Of a stretch of 6,678 bases of DNA, positions 1 to 6,165 are shown one piece after another. The translations under genes were made by a program, and so were the position numbers. The first letter of the stretch is position 1. Each line of letters begins with the position of its first letter. The stretch lies in contig DPSD01000359.1 of the NCBI GenBank assembly GCA_003538495.1, forward strand, positions 1-6,678, in the 5' to 3' direction. The notes under the pieces were generated by a model. The model made no database searches. It was not told the origin of the DNA and saw only the letters and a list, made by a program, of their open reading frames with translations. The stretch comes from Accumulibacter sp. (GTDB lineage Bacteria > Pseudomonadota > Gammaproteobacteria > Burkholderiales > Rhodocyclaceae).

Positions 1-38
1 GGCGTGTCCTTGATGAAATCAGCGAGATTGGTTTGCAT
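1..38 (-). CDS. glcF: Glycolate oxidase iron-sulfur subunit GlcF (N-terminal 12 codons only)
   Basis: The gene starts with ATG at 38 and runs off the left edge; the visible residues read MQTNLADFIKDT. This matches the usual N-terminus of GlcF in proteobacteria, which leads into the first 4Fe-4S ferredoxin-type cysteine cluster (outside the window). In the family, GlcF carries two 4Fe-4S clusters and passes electrons from the flavin subunits GlcD/GlcE towards the quinone pool at the membrane. The start lies 13 bases after the glcE stop, with a GAGAG stretch as a weak ribosome site, which fits translation from the same glcDEF message. The call rests on the short N-terminal match plus the operon position immediately after glcE; the cysteine motifs cannot be checked here. 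Confidence 0.85.
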   Translation of the reverse strand, partial: MQTNLADFIKDT

Positions 39-51
39 GCTCAGCGGACTC

Positions 52-1119
52 TCATAGTTCCGGATACATCCGGCCACGGTTGAACACCCCTTGCGGATCG
101 AAGGCGTGCTTCAGATTGCGATGAATTCGTGCCAGCGGCGCGGTCAACGGCTGGAATACGCCGGCCGCGGCCTTCAGTGCATCGTCGCCACGGAACAGCG
201 TCGCATGCCCACCGGCCTTGACCGCAGCCGCGCGGATCGCCCCGGCATCGCCCGTACGCAGCCAGCGCTGGGCGCCGCCCCATTCGATCAGCGTCGGCCC
301 CAGCGCCATCGGCGGCGCCACCGATGGCAGCGAGAGACGCCAAAGCGGCGCGTCACCGGCAAAGAAGGCATCCGTCTGCTCGCGTAACGACTGCCAGAAA
401 GCCGTCGCATCGGCGTCCGCCAGGTCGTCGCCGGCCAGCGTCCGTTGCGCCGCCTGCACGGCCGCCGTCGCCCCCGACAGCCGCAGGGTCAGCACGCCAT
501 CGTGCCAGGCCGAGGCAGAGATCGGCAATGGCCGGCCACCCCACTGATTGAGCCTGCCCAGCGCAGCCGCTTCATCGACCGCAAAGCGCACGCTCTTTTC
601 GGCCACTGGCAGCGGCAGCACCTTCAGCGAGACCTCCAGCACCACCCCCAGCGTCCCAAGGCTGCCGGCGAGTAGCCGCGGCACATCGTAACCGGCCACA
701 TTCTTCATTACCTGCCCGCCAAAGGAGAGTTCCTCGCCGGCACCGCTCAACAATCTGGCGCCGAGAACGAAATCGCGCAGCGCACCGACCGCCTGCCGAC
801 GCGGCCCGGACAGGCCGCTGGCGAGCATCCCGCCAACGGTTGCCGACGGCCCGAAATGCGGCGGTTCGAAAGCCAGCCACTGACCCTTCTCGGCCAGCGC
901 CGCCGCCAGTTCGACGAGCGGTGTTCCGGCGCGCGCGGTGACCACCAGTTCCGTCGGTTCGTAGGCGACGATACCGCGGTGACCGCGGACATCGAGGCGC
1001 TCGCCTTGTTCCGGCCCCCCGTAGAAGGATTTGCTGCCGCCGCCACGAATCGCCAGCATGCGCCCGGACTTGGCCGCGTCGGCGATCTGACCGATCCAGT
1101 TTTCGATCAATGTGCTCAT
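52..1119 (-). CDS. glcE: Glycolate oxidase FAD-binding subunit GlcE
   Basis: This 355-residue protein is one of the two flavin-type subunits of glycolate oxidase (glycolate to glyoxylate), acting with GlcD and GlcF at the inner face of the membrane. It has the PCMH/VAO-type FAD-binding fold: IRGGGSKSFYG at residues 24-34, GGMLASGLSGP at 96-106, and the GlcE-typical segment MKNVAGYDVPRLLAGSLGT from 138. The C-terminus (LKHAFDPQGVFNRGRM, near 336-351) is the usual end of the family, and the length is close to that of E. coli GlcE (about 350). The frame is open upstream to 1176, but I chose ATG 1119 because it overlaps the glcD stop as TGATG, has GAGG five bases upstream, and begins the conserved part; a longer form would overlap glcD by 58 bases. 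Coupled translation with glcD is likely. No key segment appears to be missing. Confidence 0.95.
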   Translation of the reverse strand: MSTLIENWIGQIADAAKSGRMLAIRGGGSKSFYGGPEQGERLDVRGHRGIVAYEPTELVVTARAGTPLVELAAALAEKGQWLAFEPPHFGPSATVGGMLASGLSGPRRQAVGALRDFVLGARLLSGAGEELSFGGQVMKNVAGYDVPRLLAGSLGTLGVVLEVSLKVLPLPVAEKSVRFAVDEAAALGRLNQWGGRPLPISASAWHDGVLTLRLSGATAAVQAAQRTLAGDDLADADATAFWQSLREQTDAFFAGDAPLWRLSLPSVAPPMALGPTLIEWGGAQRWLRTGDAGAIRAAAVKAGGHATLFRGDDALKAAAGVFQPLTAPLARIHRNLKHAFDPQGVFNRGRMYPEL

Positions 1120-2600
1120 CAGAACCTCGGCGAAATAGCCGCGCCGCCGGTGCGGGCCTGGGTGTATTCGCGACAACGGGCCAGCGTCGGCACGCCCTTG
1201 CCGGGGTTGAGCAGGCCGTGCTCGTCGAAGGACTTCTTGAGCCGGTGGAAAGCGGCGATTTCGGCCAGCGTGAATTGCTCGGCCATGACATCGATCTTCT
1301 CGATACCGACGCCGTGCTCGCCGGTAATGGTGCCGCCCAAGCGGACCGACAGTTGGAGGATGGCGGCGCCGAAGGCCGCCGCGCGCTCGAGTTCTCCCGG
1401 CTGGTTGGCGTCGTACATGATCAATGGATGCAGATTGCCGTCACCGGCGTGAAAAACGTTGGCGCAGCGCAGGGCGTACTTCTCCGACAGGGTGTTGATC
1501 GCGTCCAGCATCTCGGCCAGACGCTTGCGCGGAATCGTTCCGTCCATGCACAGGTAGTCGGGGGTAATTCGACCAACGGCCGGGAACGCCGCCTTGCGCC
1601 CCGCCCAGAACTTGAGGCGCTCGGCTTCGTTCTGCGAAACGCGAATCCCGGCCGCGCCGCTCGCTTCCAGCACCGCCGTCATCCGGCCGATTTCCTCGGC
1701 GACTTCTTCCGGGGTGCCATCCGACTCGCAGAGCAGGATCGCCTCGGCATCCATGTCGTAGCCCGCGTTGACATAGGGCTCAACGGCGTGAATCGCCTTC
1801 TTGTCCATCATTTCCAGGCCGGCGGGAATGATCCCGGCGGCGATGATGCTGGCGACCGCATCGCCGGCCCGCCGCACGTCGGCGAAGGAGGCAATCACCA
1901 CCTGCGCCAGCTCGGGCTTGGGGGTCAGCTTGACGGTCACCTCGGTGATCATCGCCAGCAGTCCTTCCGAGCCGTTGAGCAGTGCCAGCAGGTCGTAGCC
2001 CGGCGCGTCGAGCGCGGCATTGCCGAACTCGACGACATCGCCCTCGATGGTCAGGCCGCGCACGCGCAAGACGTTGTGCACGGTCAGCCCGTATTTCAGG
2101 CAATGCACACCACCCGCATTCTCGGCGACATTGCCGCCAATCGTGCAGGCGATCTGCGACGAAGGATCCGGCGCATAGTAGAGACCGTACGGCGCCGCCG
2201 CCTCCGAGACCGACAGGTTGCGCACCCCCGGCTGGACGACCGCCGTCCGCGCCAGCGGGTCCACGCTGATGATCTTCTTGAGCTTGGCCAGCGAGACCAG
2301 AACACCGTCGGAATGCGGCGTCGCCCCGCCCGAGAGGCCAGTAGCGGCACCCCGCGGCACCACCGGCGCGCGCAGCTCGTGGCATACCCTGAGGATTGCC
2401 TGCGTCTGCGCTTCATCCTCGGGCAGGGCGACCAGCAGCGGCAACTGCCGATAGGCGGTGAGCCCGTCGCAGTCGTAGGGCCGCATGTCCTCTTCCTCGG
2501 CGAGCAGCGCGTGCGCTGGCAGTAGCTCGCGCAATCGAGCTGTCAGAGCCTGCCGGTCGAACGCGAAGCGCCGCTCGGCAATGGTGGTTTCCATGCTCAT
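1119..2600 (-). CDS. glcD: Glycolate oxidase FAD-linked catalytic subunit GlcD
   Basis: This 493-residue flavoprotein of the GlcD/D-lactate dehydrogenase family is taken to be the catalytic subunit that oxidises glycolate (the family also accepts D-lactate). The N-terminal PCMH FAD-binding domain shows RGAATGLSGG at residues 83-92 and GGNVAENAGG at 155-164. The C-terminal FAD-oxidase domain shows HAGDGNLHP at 384-392, GEHGVG at 427-432 and LNPGK at 464-468; these histidine-rich motifs line the active site in the family. Length agrees with E. coli GlcD (about 499). ATG 2600 is preferred over ATG 2594 because GAGG sits seven bases before it. The gene follows the regulator by 64 bases, and its stop overlaps the glcE start by one base. 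GlcD-like proteins occur alone as D-lactate or 2-hydroxyglutarate dehydrogenases, but the adjacent glcE and glcF make glycolate oxidase the firm call. Confidence 0.97.
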   Translation of the reverse strand: MSMETTIAERRFAFDRQALTARLRELLPAHALLAEEEDMRPYDCDGLTAYRQLPLLVALPEDEAQTQAILRVCHELRAPVVPRGAATGLSGGATPHSDGVLVSLAKLKKIISVDPLARTAVVQPGVRNLSVSEAAAPYGLYYAPDPSSQIACTIGGNVAENAGGVHCLKYGLTVHNVLRVRGLTIEGDVVEFGNAALDAPGYDLLALLNGSEGLLAMITEVTVKLTPKPELAQVVIASFADVRRAGDAVASIIAAGIIPAGLEMMDKKAIHAVEPYVNAGYDMDAEAILLCESDGTPEEVAEEIGRMTAVLEASGAAGIRVSQNEAERLKFWAGRKAAFPAVGRITPDYLCMDGTIPRKRLAEMLDAINTLSEKYALRCANVFHAGDGNLHPLIMYDANQPGELERAAAFGAAILQLSVRLGGTITGEHGVGIEKIDVMAEQFTLAEIAAFHRLKKSFDEHGLLNPGKGVPTLARCREYTQARTGGAAISPRF

Positions 2601-2664
2601 GGACTTTCCTCAGACGACGTGGTTGGTGACTACGGTGAAGCGCGCGTCAGGATGGCGGCACTGC

Positions 2665-3432
2665 TTAGCGGCGATCACTGCTGCGCTCGCTGATCAGATC
2701 GTCGGCCAGTTCGATACCGACCCGCAGCGCTGCGCAGCGCACGTGCTCGTGGGCATTACGACGCGCGCCACGGGGGTCGCCGGCGGCGACCGACTCGAAG
2801 ATCCGCCGGTGCTCGGCCTGCGCCTCCTCAGGCAAGACGCCGTTGCGCCCTGGCATGGTCCACGCCAGGCGCCGCGACTCGGAAAAGTGGCGACCGAGGA
2901 ATTCCAGCAGGCGATGCGCGTAGCTGTTATGGGTTGCGGCGGCGATCGCCAGATGAAAATCGTCATCGGCTTCCGAGCCATCGCTGCCGGTCGCCAGAGC
3001 ATCGTCCATCGCCTGCAGGAAGCACCGTATCGCGGTCACGTCGCCCGGCAGCCGCCGGCGCGCAGCAAGTTCGGCAATCGAACTTTCGACCATCGCGCGC
3101 AATTCGAAGATCTCGCGCAACTCGGCCAGCGCCGGGCCGTCTCCCTGCCAGAACCGGAGGTTGAGACTCTTTGGCGCCAGCGCGACGAAGGCCCCCGCGC
3201 CCTGCCGGGTCTCGACGCGGCCGTCGGCCTTGAGTCGCGCCACGGCTTCGCGAACCACGGCGCGGCTGACGCCGAAGGTTTCGGCCAACGCTTTTTCGAC
3301 GGGCAGACGCTCACCGGGTTTGATCTCGCCGCGCGCGATCTTCCCTTCGAGGGCCATCGACACCTCCTCGCTCAGGCGAGGCCGGCGAGCAATTCCCTTC
3401 AGCTCATTCTGCAGCAGCACGTTGGTAACCAT
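2665..3432 (-). CDS. FadR-subfamily GntR regulator (GlcC-like) of the glycolate oxidase operon
   Basis: This 255-residue regulator has an N-terminal winged helix-turn-helix (about residues 20-83, including GERLPVEKALAETFGVSRA and the wing TRQGAGAFV) and a C-terminal all-helical FCD ligand domain (about 102-240). Candidate FCD metal/ligand residues are D156 and H160 (DxxxH), H208 (in AEHRRIF) and H230. Known relatives (GlcC, LldR, PdhR) sense small carboxylic acids such as glycolate, lactate or pyruvate; a glycolate sensor is inferred here from the genes behind it. Its length matches E. coli GlcC (about 254). The frame can be extended to a TTG at 3453, but that codon lies inside the operator palindrome and within about three bases of the predicted transcription start. 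ATG 3432, with a weak GGA five to seven bases upstream, is therefore preferred. Unlike the divergent glcC of E. coli, this gene is codirectional with glcDEF. It might be named glcC, but the symbol is left blank because the ligand is not shown. Confidence 0.92.
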   Translation of the reverse strand: MVTNVLLQNELKGIARRPRLSEEVSMALEGKIARGEIKPGERLPVEKALAETFGVSRAVVREAVARLKADGRVETRQGAGAFVALAPKSLNLRFWQGDGPALAELREIFELRAMVESSIAELAARRRLPGDVTAIRCFLQAMDDALATGSDGSEADDDFHLAIAAATHNSYAHRLLEFLGRHFSESRRLAWTMPGRNGVLPEEAQAEHRRIFESVAAGDPRGARRNAHEHVRCAALRVGIELADDLISERSSDRR

Positions 3433-3441
3433 CACGATCCG

Positions 3442-3454
3442 GTTGTCTGACAAC
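3442..3454. promoter_or_regulatory. Predicted FadR-family operator (perfect palindrome)
   Basis: The plus strand reads GTTGTC-T-GACAAC, a perfect inverted repeat with a one-base centre. Its core TTGTCTGACAA fits the FadR-subfamily operator rule TnGTnnnACnA at every fixed position. It lies 9 bases upstream of the chosen regulator start, at about +2 to +14 of the predicted regulator transcript, where bound protein would block transcription. It also covers most of the -35 box of the plus-strand promoter at 3447-3475. Binding by the neighbouring regulator is inferred. I saw no second convincing copy, including in the gap before glcD. Confidence 0.75.
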
Positions 3455-3475
3455 TTCGCGGCAGAATACTACAAT
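3447..3475 (+). promoter_or_regulatory. Predicted distal promoter towards the SulP gene, overlapping the operator
   Basis: CTGACA (3447-3452, five of six to TTGACA) is followed by exactly 17 bases and TACAAT (3470-3475, five of six to TATAAT). This is the best sigma-70-type match in the gap. Transcription would start near 3482 and reach the SulP start codon after about 195 bases of leader. The -35 box sits within the regulator's palindrome apart from none of its six bases lying outside it, so a bound regulator should occlude it. No other gene lies between this promoter and 3677. Confidence 0.5.
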
Positions 3476-3490
3476 CGGCGGCTGATGCAA
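3463..3490 (-). promoter_or_regulatory. Predicted promoter of the regulator-glcDEF operon
   Basis: On the minus strand, TTGCAT (3490-3485, four of six to TTGACA) is followed by 16 bases and TATTCT (3468-3463, four of six to TATAAT). Transcription would begin near 3456, just before the operator palindrome, giving a leader of about 24 bases to ATG 3432. The boxes are only moderate matches; support comes mainly from their position relative to the operator and gene start. Confidence 0.5.
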
Positions 3491-3569
3491 TAGCTGCGGC
3501 GCTCCCGATCGGCCATCAGCAGGCACGTCGCGACCACCACTACGAGCCAGTCAATGCGGGCCGGGACGG

Positions 3570-3597
3570 TCGACCCAAATTGGCTTTCTGGTACAAT
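3570..3597 (+). promoter_or_regulatory. Predicted proximal extended -10 promoter of the SulP gene
   Basis: TACAAT at 3592-3597 (five of six) is preceded by TG one base upstream (3589-3590), a full extended -10 element. A weak -35, TCGACC at 3570-3575, lies 16 bases before it. Transcription near 3604 would give a leader of about 73 bases. This promoter is free of the operator and could provide constant expression. The bases from the -10 onward resemble those of the distal promoter (TACAATCGGC, then a one-base difference). Confidence 0.55.
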
Positions 3598-3676
3598 CGG
3601 CCGCTCGCTGCGACAGCCCCGGGGCCCGCAACCAGCGGCAGCCGGCCTTGCTTGAACGAACCGTCGAGGTCACAGA

Positions 3677-5506
3677 ATGCAAGCTCTTGCCCATCTGAAT
3701 CGCGTCTTGCCCGGACTGCAGCCCTTGCTCAAGTATCGTGCTGCTGACTGGCCACACGACTTGCGGGCCGGGCTGTCGGTGGCCGCGGTGGCCATTCCGA
3801 TCGCCATCGCCTACGCCCAACTGGCCGGCTTCAGTCCGTCAACCGGCTTGTATGCCTCGATCCTGCCGATGGTGGTGTATGCCTTCGCCGGCACCTCGCG
3901 ACAGCTGATCATCGGTCCCGACGCCGCCACCTGCGCGATGCTGGCGGCAGTGGTCGCGCCGCTGGCCGCCGGCAACAGCGGTCTGTACCTCTCGTACACC
4001 ATCGCCCTGACGCTATTGACCGGCGTTTTCTGCCTCGCGGCGAGCTTTCTTCGCCTCGGCGGCCTGGCAGACTTCCTGGCCAAGCCGATCATCATCGGTC
4101 TGCTCAACGGCGTGTCGCTGTCGATCCTGATCGGTCAGGTCAGCAAGGTTCTCGGCAGCAAGCCGGAAGCCAGCCGCTTCTTCAAGCAGCTGCTGGAGAT
4201 TCCCGACCTCGTGCTGCGAGCCCACTGGCCAACGGTGATCATGTCCATCGGCTGCGCGGCAGTAATGTTCCTGATGCCCCGTTATACCAAGCGCGTACCG
4301 GCTTCGCTGGTGACCATGATCGTCGCCGGTCTGGCCGCTTTTCTGTTCGGACTGGACAAGCACGGGGTGGCGCTGATCGGCCCGGTAGCCGGTGGTTTGC
4401 CCGATCTGGAATGGCCGGAACTGCACATCGACGTGGTCGGTGAGATCGCTGCTTCGGCGGCGGGTCTGGCGCTGGTGCTGTTCACCAGCGGCATGCTCAC
4501 TGCGCGCAGCTTCGCCGAGCGCAACGGCTACGATATCGACGTGGACCGCGAATTCGCGGCCTTTGGCCTGGCCAACATCGTCTCGGCGCTGTCGCAGGGC
4601 TTTGCGGTCACCGGTGCCGATTCGCGCACTGCGGTCAGCGACTCGAATGGCGGTCGCACCCAGCTGGTCAGCATCATCGCCGCGCTGACGATCTCCGGGC
4701 TGCTGCTGATCGGTACCGCTTCGCTGGCCTGGCTGCCGATCCCGGCGCTCGGCGTGGTGCTGATTTTTGCCTCGTGGTCCTTGCTCGATTTCCAGGTCTT
4801 CAGGCGCTACCACCAGATCGAACGTTCAGCTCTGGTGCTTGGCGTCATCACCATGCTCGGCGTCCTCGCCTTCGGCGCGATCAAGGCGATCATGCTCGCC
4901 GTCTCGCTGGCCTTGCTGATGTTCATTCGTCGGGTGGCACGACCAGACTGCGAGGAACTGGTCAATATCCCGGGCCGAGCAGGGCTTTACAATCACAAGC
5001 TGTTCCCGAATGCGGCAATCATCGATGGCCTGCTGCTGCTGCGCTTCTGCGGACCCCTGGTCTTCTTCAATGCCAACCACTTTCGTGCCGAGGTGCATCG
5101 GGCGATCGCGAGACAGCCGGTCCCGGTCGAGCGCGTGGTACTCGACATGATCGCCATGACCGACGTCGACATCACCGGTATCGATACGCTGGAAAGGCTC
5201 GATGCGGAACTCGCGGCGAAGAACATCACGCTGATCCTGGCGGGCCGGCAGATCGAGTTCGAGCAATGGCTGATCACCACCAAACACCCCGACGAGTCCC
5301 TGCAGCAACGCGCATTTCCAACCATGCGCCAGGCGATTCGCCATTGGCGGGTGCGTGAGGATCTGGACGTGGCCGCCGCAGAAACGGACGGCAGCGCCGA
5401 CGAAACAGACGCGGCGGCCGCAGCGGCAGGAGGCCAGGACAACCCGCCGACGCCAGCGTCGGCTTCGGTCAATGCGCCGCGGGCACCCGGGCCGGCAGCC
5501 GGCTAG
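3677..5506 (+). CDS. SulP-family anion transporter with C-terminal STAS domain
   Basis: This 609-residue inner-membrane transporter belongs to the SulP (SLC26) family, which moves sulfate, bicarbonate, chloride or carboxylates. Residues about 30-420 are strongly hydrophobic with many membrane segments. Family signatures include STGLYASILPMVVYAFAGTSR (split here as STGLYASI at 55-62 and VYAFAGTSR at 67-75), IGPDAAT at 79-85, and SRTAV...NGGRTQL at 316-330, a conserved SulP stretch. A cytoplasmic STAS domain follows (about 440-560), with the central VDITGIDTL at 497-505 where the family has its DxTG loop. After it comes a tail of about 45 residues (566-609) rich in Ala, Asp, Gly and Pro, probably disordered. 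ATG 3677 has GAGG seven bases upstream. The gene is divergent from the glycolate regulator. Substrate cannot be assigned from sequence; sulfate, bicarbonate (as in BicA) and dicarboxylate (as in DauA) are all precedents, and a role in organic acid uptake would be inference from position only. Confidence 0.95.
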   Translation: MQALAHLNRVLPGLQPLLKYRAADWPHDLRAGLSVAAVAIPIAIAYAQLAGFSPSTGLYASILPMVVYAFAGTSRQLIIGPDAATCAMLAAVVAPLAAGNSGLYLSYTIALTLLTGVFCLAASFLRLGGLADFLAKPIIIGLLNGVSLSILIGQVSKVLGSKPEASRFFKQLLEIPDLVLRAHWPTVIMSIGCAAVMFLMPRYTKRVPASLVTMIVAGLAAFLFGLDKHGVALIGPVAGGLPDLEWPELHIDVVGEIAASAAGLALVLFTSGMLTARSFAERNGYDIDVDREFAAFGLANIVSALSQGFAVTGADSRTAVSDSNGGRTQLVSIIAALTISGLLLIGTASLAWLPIPALGVVLIFASWSLLDFQVFRRYHQIERSALVLGVITMLGVLAFGAIKAIMLAVSLALLMFIRRVARPDCEELVNIPGRAGLYNHKLFPNAAIIDGLLLLRFCGPLVFFNANHFRAEVHRAIARQPVPVERVVLDMIAMTDVDITGIDTLERLDAELAAKNITLILAGRQIEFEQWLITTKHPDESLQQRAFPTMRQAIRHWRVREDLDVAAAETDGSADETDAAAAAAGGQDNPPTPASASVNAPRAPGPAAG

Positions 5507-5643
5507 CGGATCGGACCGGAGCTCGGGGTGATGCGCTCTGGAGACGACTCAGAACGCGCCGGGCGCGGGCTCCCGTGAGCTAGACTCTGGACCACCTGGT
5601 CAACGCGCGCCGACGGCCTGCGCCGAAAGCACCGGCAGGCGGG
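5507..5643. other. Convergent intergenic gap without a clear terminator
   Basis: This stretch separates the ends of the SulP gene (plus) and the small helical protein gene (minus), where a bidirectional terminator would be expected. It has several short GC-rich inverted repeats, such as GACCACCTGGTC near 5589-5600 and the hairpin at 5616-5640. None is followed by a run of T on either strand, so termination here may depend on Rho or on structure alone. Confidence 0.5.
5616..5640. terminator. GC hairpin just after the small gene (weak terminator candidate)
   Basis: The arms GCCT and GCCG (5616-5619, 5622-5625) pair with CGGC and AGGC (5633-5640) to give an eight-pair stem with a two-base bulge and a seven-base loop. 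It begins three bases after the stop of the minus-strand gene. There is no T-tract on the minus strand beyond it, so it may stabilise a 3' end or pause polymerase, but it is not a standard intrinsic terminator. Confidence 0.3.
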
Positions 5644-5922
5644 TCAGCCGGTCTTCTCGTTCGCCAGGGCCTTGGCAGTGATCTGTTCGTACAGATTGAT
5701 CAATCTTGCCGCCAGCTCGCCATATTCGGGATGACGGGCGACGAGTGCCTTGCTATCCTCCATGTCGGTAAATACCCGTTCGAGGAAAGCGATGTCCATG
5801 TCGTCGAGCCGCTCGCCGGCGTCCACTTTCGCCTTCAGATCGATCGCCCGCGGCAGCCGCTCTTTTTCCAGACGTTCCAGCAAGACCGCCGCCAGTCCGC
5901 GATCTTCCGATTCGTGATTCAT
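5644..5922 (-). CDS. Small uncharacterised helical protein (92 residues)
   Basis: I do not recognise a named family or function. The protein starts MNHESEDRGL, has no cysteine, signal peptide or membrane segment, and is charged and amphipathic. Most of it looks helical: LAAVLLERLEKERLPRA (about 10-26), a linker DAGERLDD, FLERVFTDMEDSKAL (about 45-59), then the segment HPEYGELAARLINLYEQITA (about 62-81). This suggests a small soluble helical bundle, possibly dimeric. The frame is open upstream to 6039, but ATG 5922 is preferred because GGGAG lies six bases before it and the upstream residues would overlap the predicted promoter and leader hairpin. It is transcribed alone, converging on the SulP gene. 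The good ribosome site, promoter and protein-like composition support a real gene; the function is unknown. Confidence 0.75.
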   Translation of the reverse strand: MNHESEDRGLAAVLLERLEKERLPRAIDLKAKVDAGERLDDMDIAFLERVFTDMEDSKALVARHPEYGELAARLINLYEQITAKALANEKTG

Positions 5923-5944
5923 CTCTAGCTCCCTTTCTGATTGC

Positions 5945-5961
5945 GGCGCCCCAACGGCGCC
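5945..5961 (-). promoter_or_regulatory. Leader hairpin upstream of the small helical protein gene
   Basis: GGCGCC at 5945-5950 and again at 5956-5961, separated by five bases, can form a six-pair all-GC hairpin. It lies at about +5 to +21 of the predicted minus-strand transcript and ends about 15 bases before the GGGAG ribosome site (5929-5933). A 5' hairpin of this kind often protects a message from decay; a regulatory role is inference. Confidence 0.4.
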
Positions 5962-5972
5962 TTGAGTCGAGG

Positions 5973-6002
5973 ATAATGCCAGCTCTGCTGAATGGATGGC
6001 AA
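5973..6002 (-). promoter_or_regulatory. Predicted promoter of the small helical protein gene
   Basis: On the minus strand, TTGCCA (6002-5997, five of six to TTGACA) is followed by 18 bases and CATTAT (5978-5973, four of six), with TG one base before the -10 (extended -10, TGGCATTAT). Transcription would start near 5966, giving a leader of about 44 bases to ATG 5922. Confidence 0.5.
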
Positions 6003-6132
6003 TAGCAGGGGCCAGAGCGTCGGCGTTCAGCCAGGCCATGCCAGATCACACGCCGTTACACAATGGGGACAGAGATGCAACAGATCATGTTCGGCGGATT
6101 CGCTAATCTCCGTCCTGTCGCTGCCGCGCTCT

Positions 6133-6145
6133 CCCCCCTCCCCCC
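6133..6145. repeat. Two runs of six C split by a T
   Basis: The plus strand has C6, T, C6, so the minus strand has G6-A-G6. This is unusual in otherwise mixed sequence and lies 20 bases before the G-quadruplex motif. It could take part in the same folded structure. Confidence 0.7.
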
Positions 6146-6165
6146 GAGCGGCACCGGCCGTAGCA

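Noticed and set aside
1120..1176. Upstream extension of glcE by 19 codons
   Set aside because: It would overlap glcD by 58 bases and adds residues unlike the GlcE N-terminus; the TGATG-coupled start with GAGG upstream is better.
1110..2525. A 471-codon open frame on the plus strand opposite glcD
   Set aside because: It lies wholly antisense to the well-supported glcD gene, its translation is rich in R, H, G and Q without any domain pattern, and such frames are common opposite GC-rich genes.
2601..2664. A second operator or promoter in the gap before glcD
   Set aside because: The TTGGTGACTACGGTGAA-like stretch is not a palindrome and fails the TnGTnnnACnA rule; no paired -35/-10 boxes were seen.
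2485..3450. A 321-codon open frame on the plus strand opposite the regulator
   Set aside because: The translation shows no recognisable fold or motif, while the opposite strand encodes a clear winged-helix and FCD protein.
3616..3625. GCCCCGGGGC palindrome in the SulP leader
   Set aside because: It is short, has no loop or T-tract to act as a terminator, and such GC palindromes are expected by chance at this base composition.
4013..4813. A 266-codon open frame on the minus strand within the SulP gene
   Set aside because: Its translation is Q/H/R/D-rich noise, it has no supporting start signals, and it is antisense to conserved transporter segments.
5923..6039. Upstream extension of the small helical protein by 39 codons
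   Set aside because: The added residues are unlike the helical core and cover the predicted promoter and leader hairpin, while ATG 5922 has a good ribosome site.
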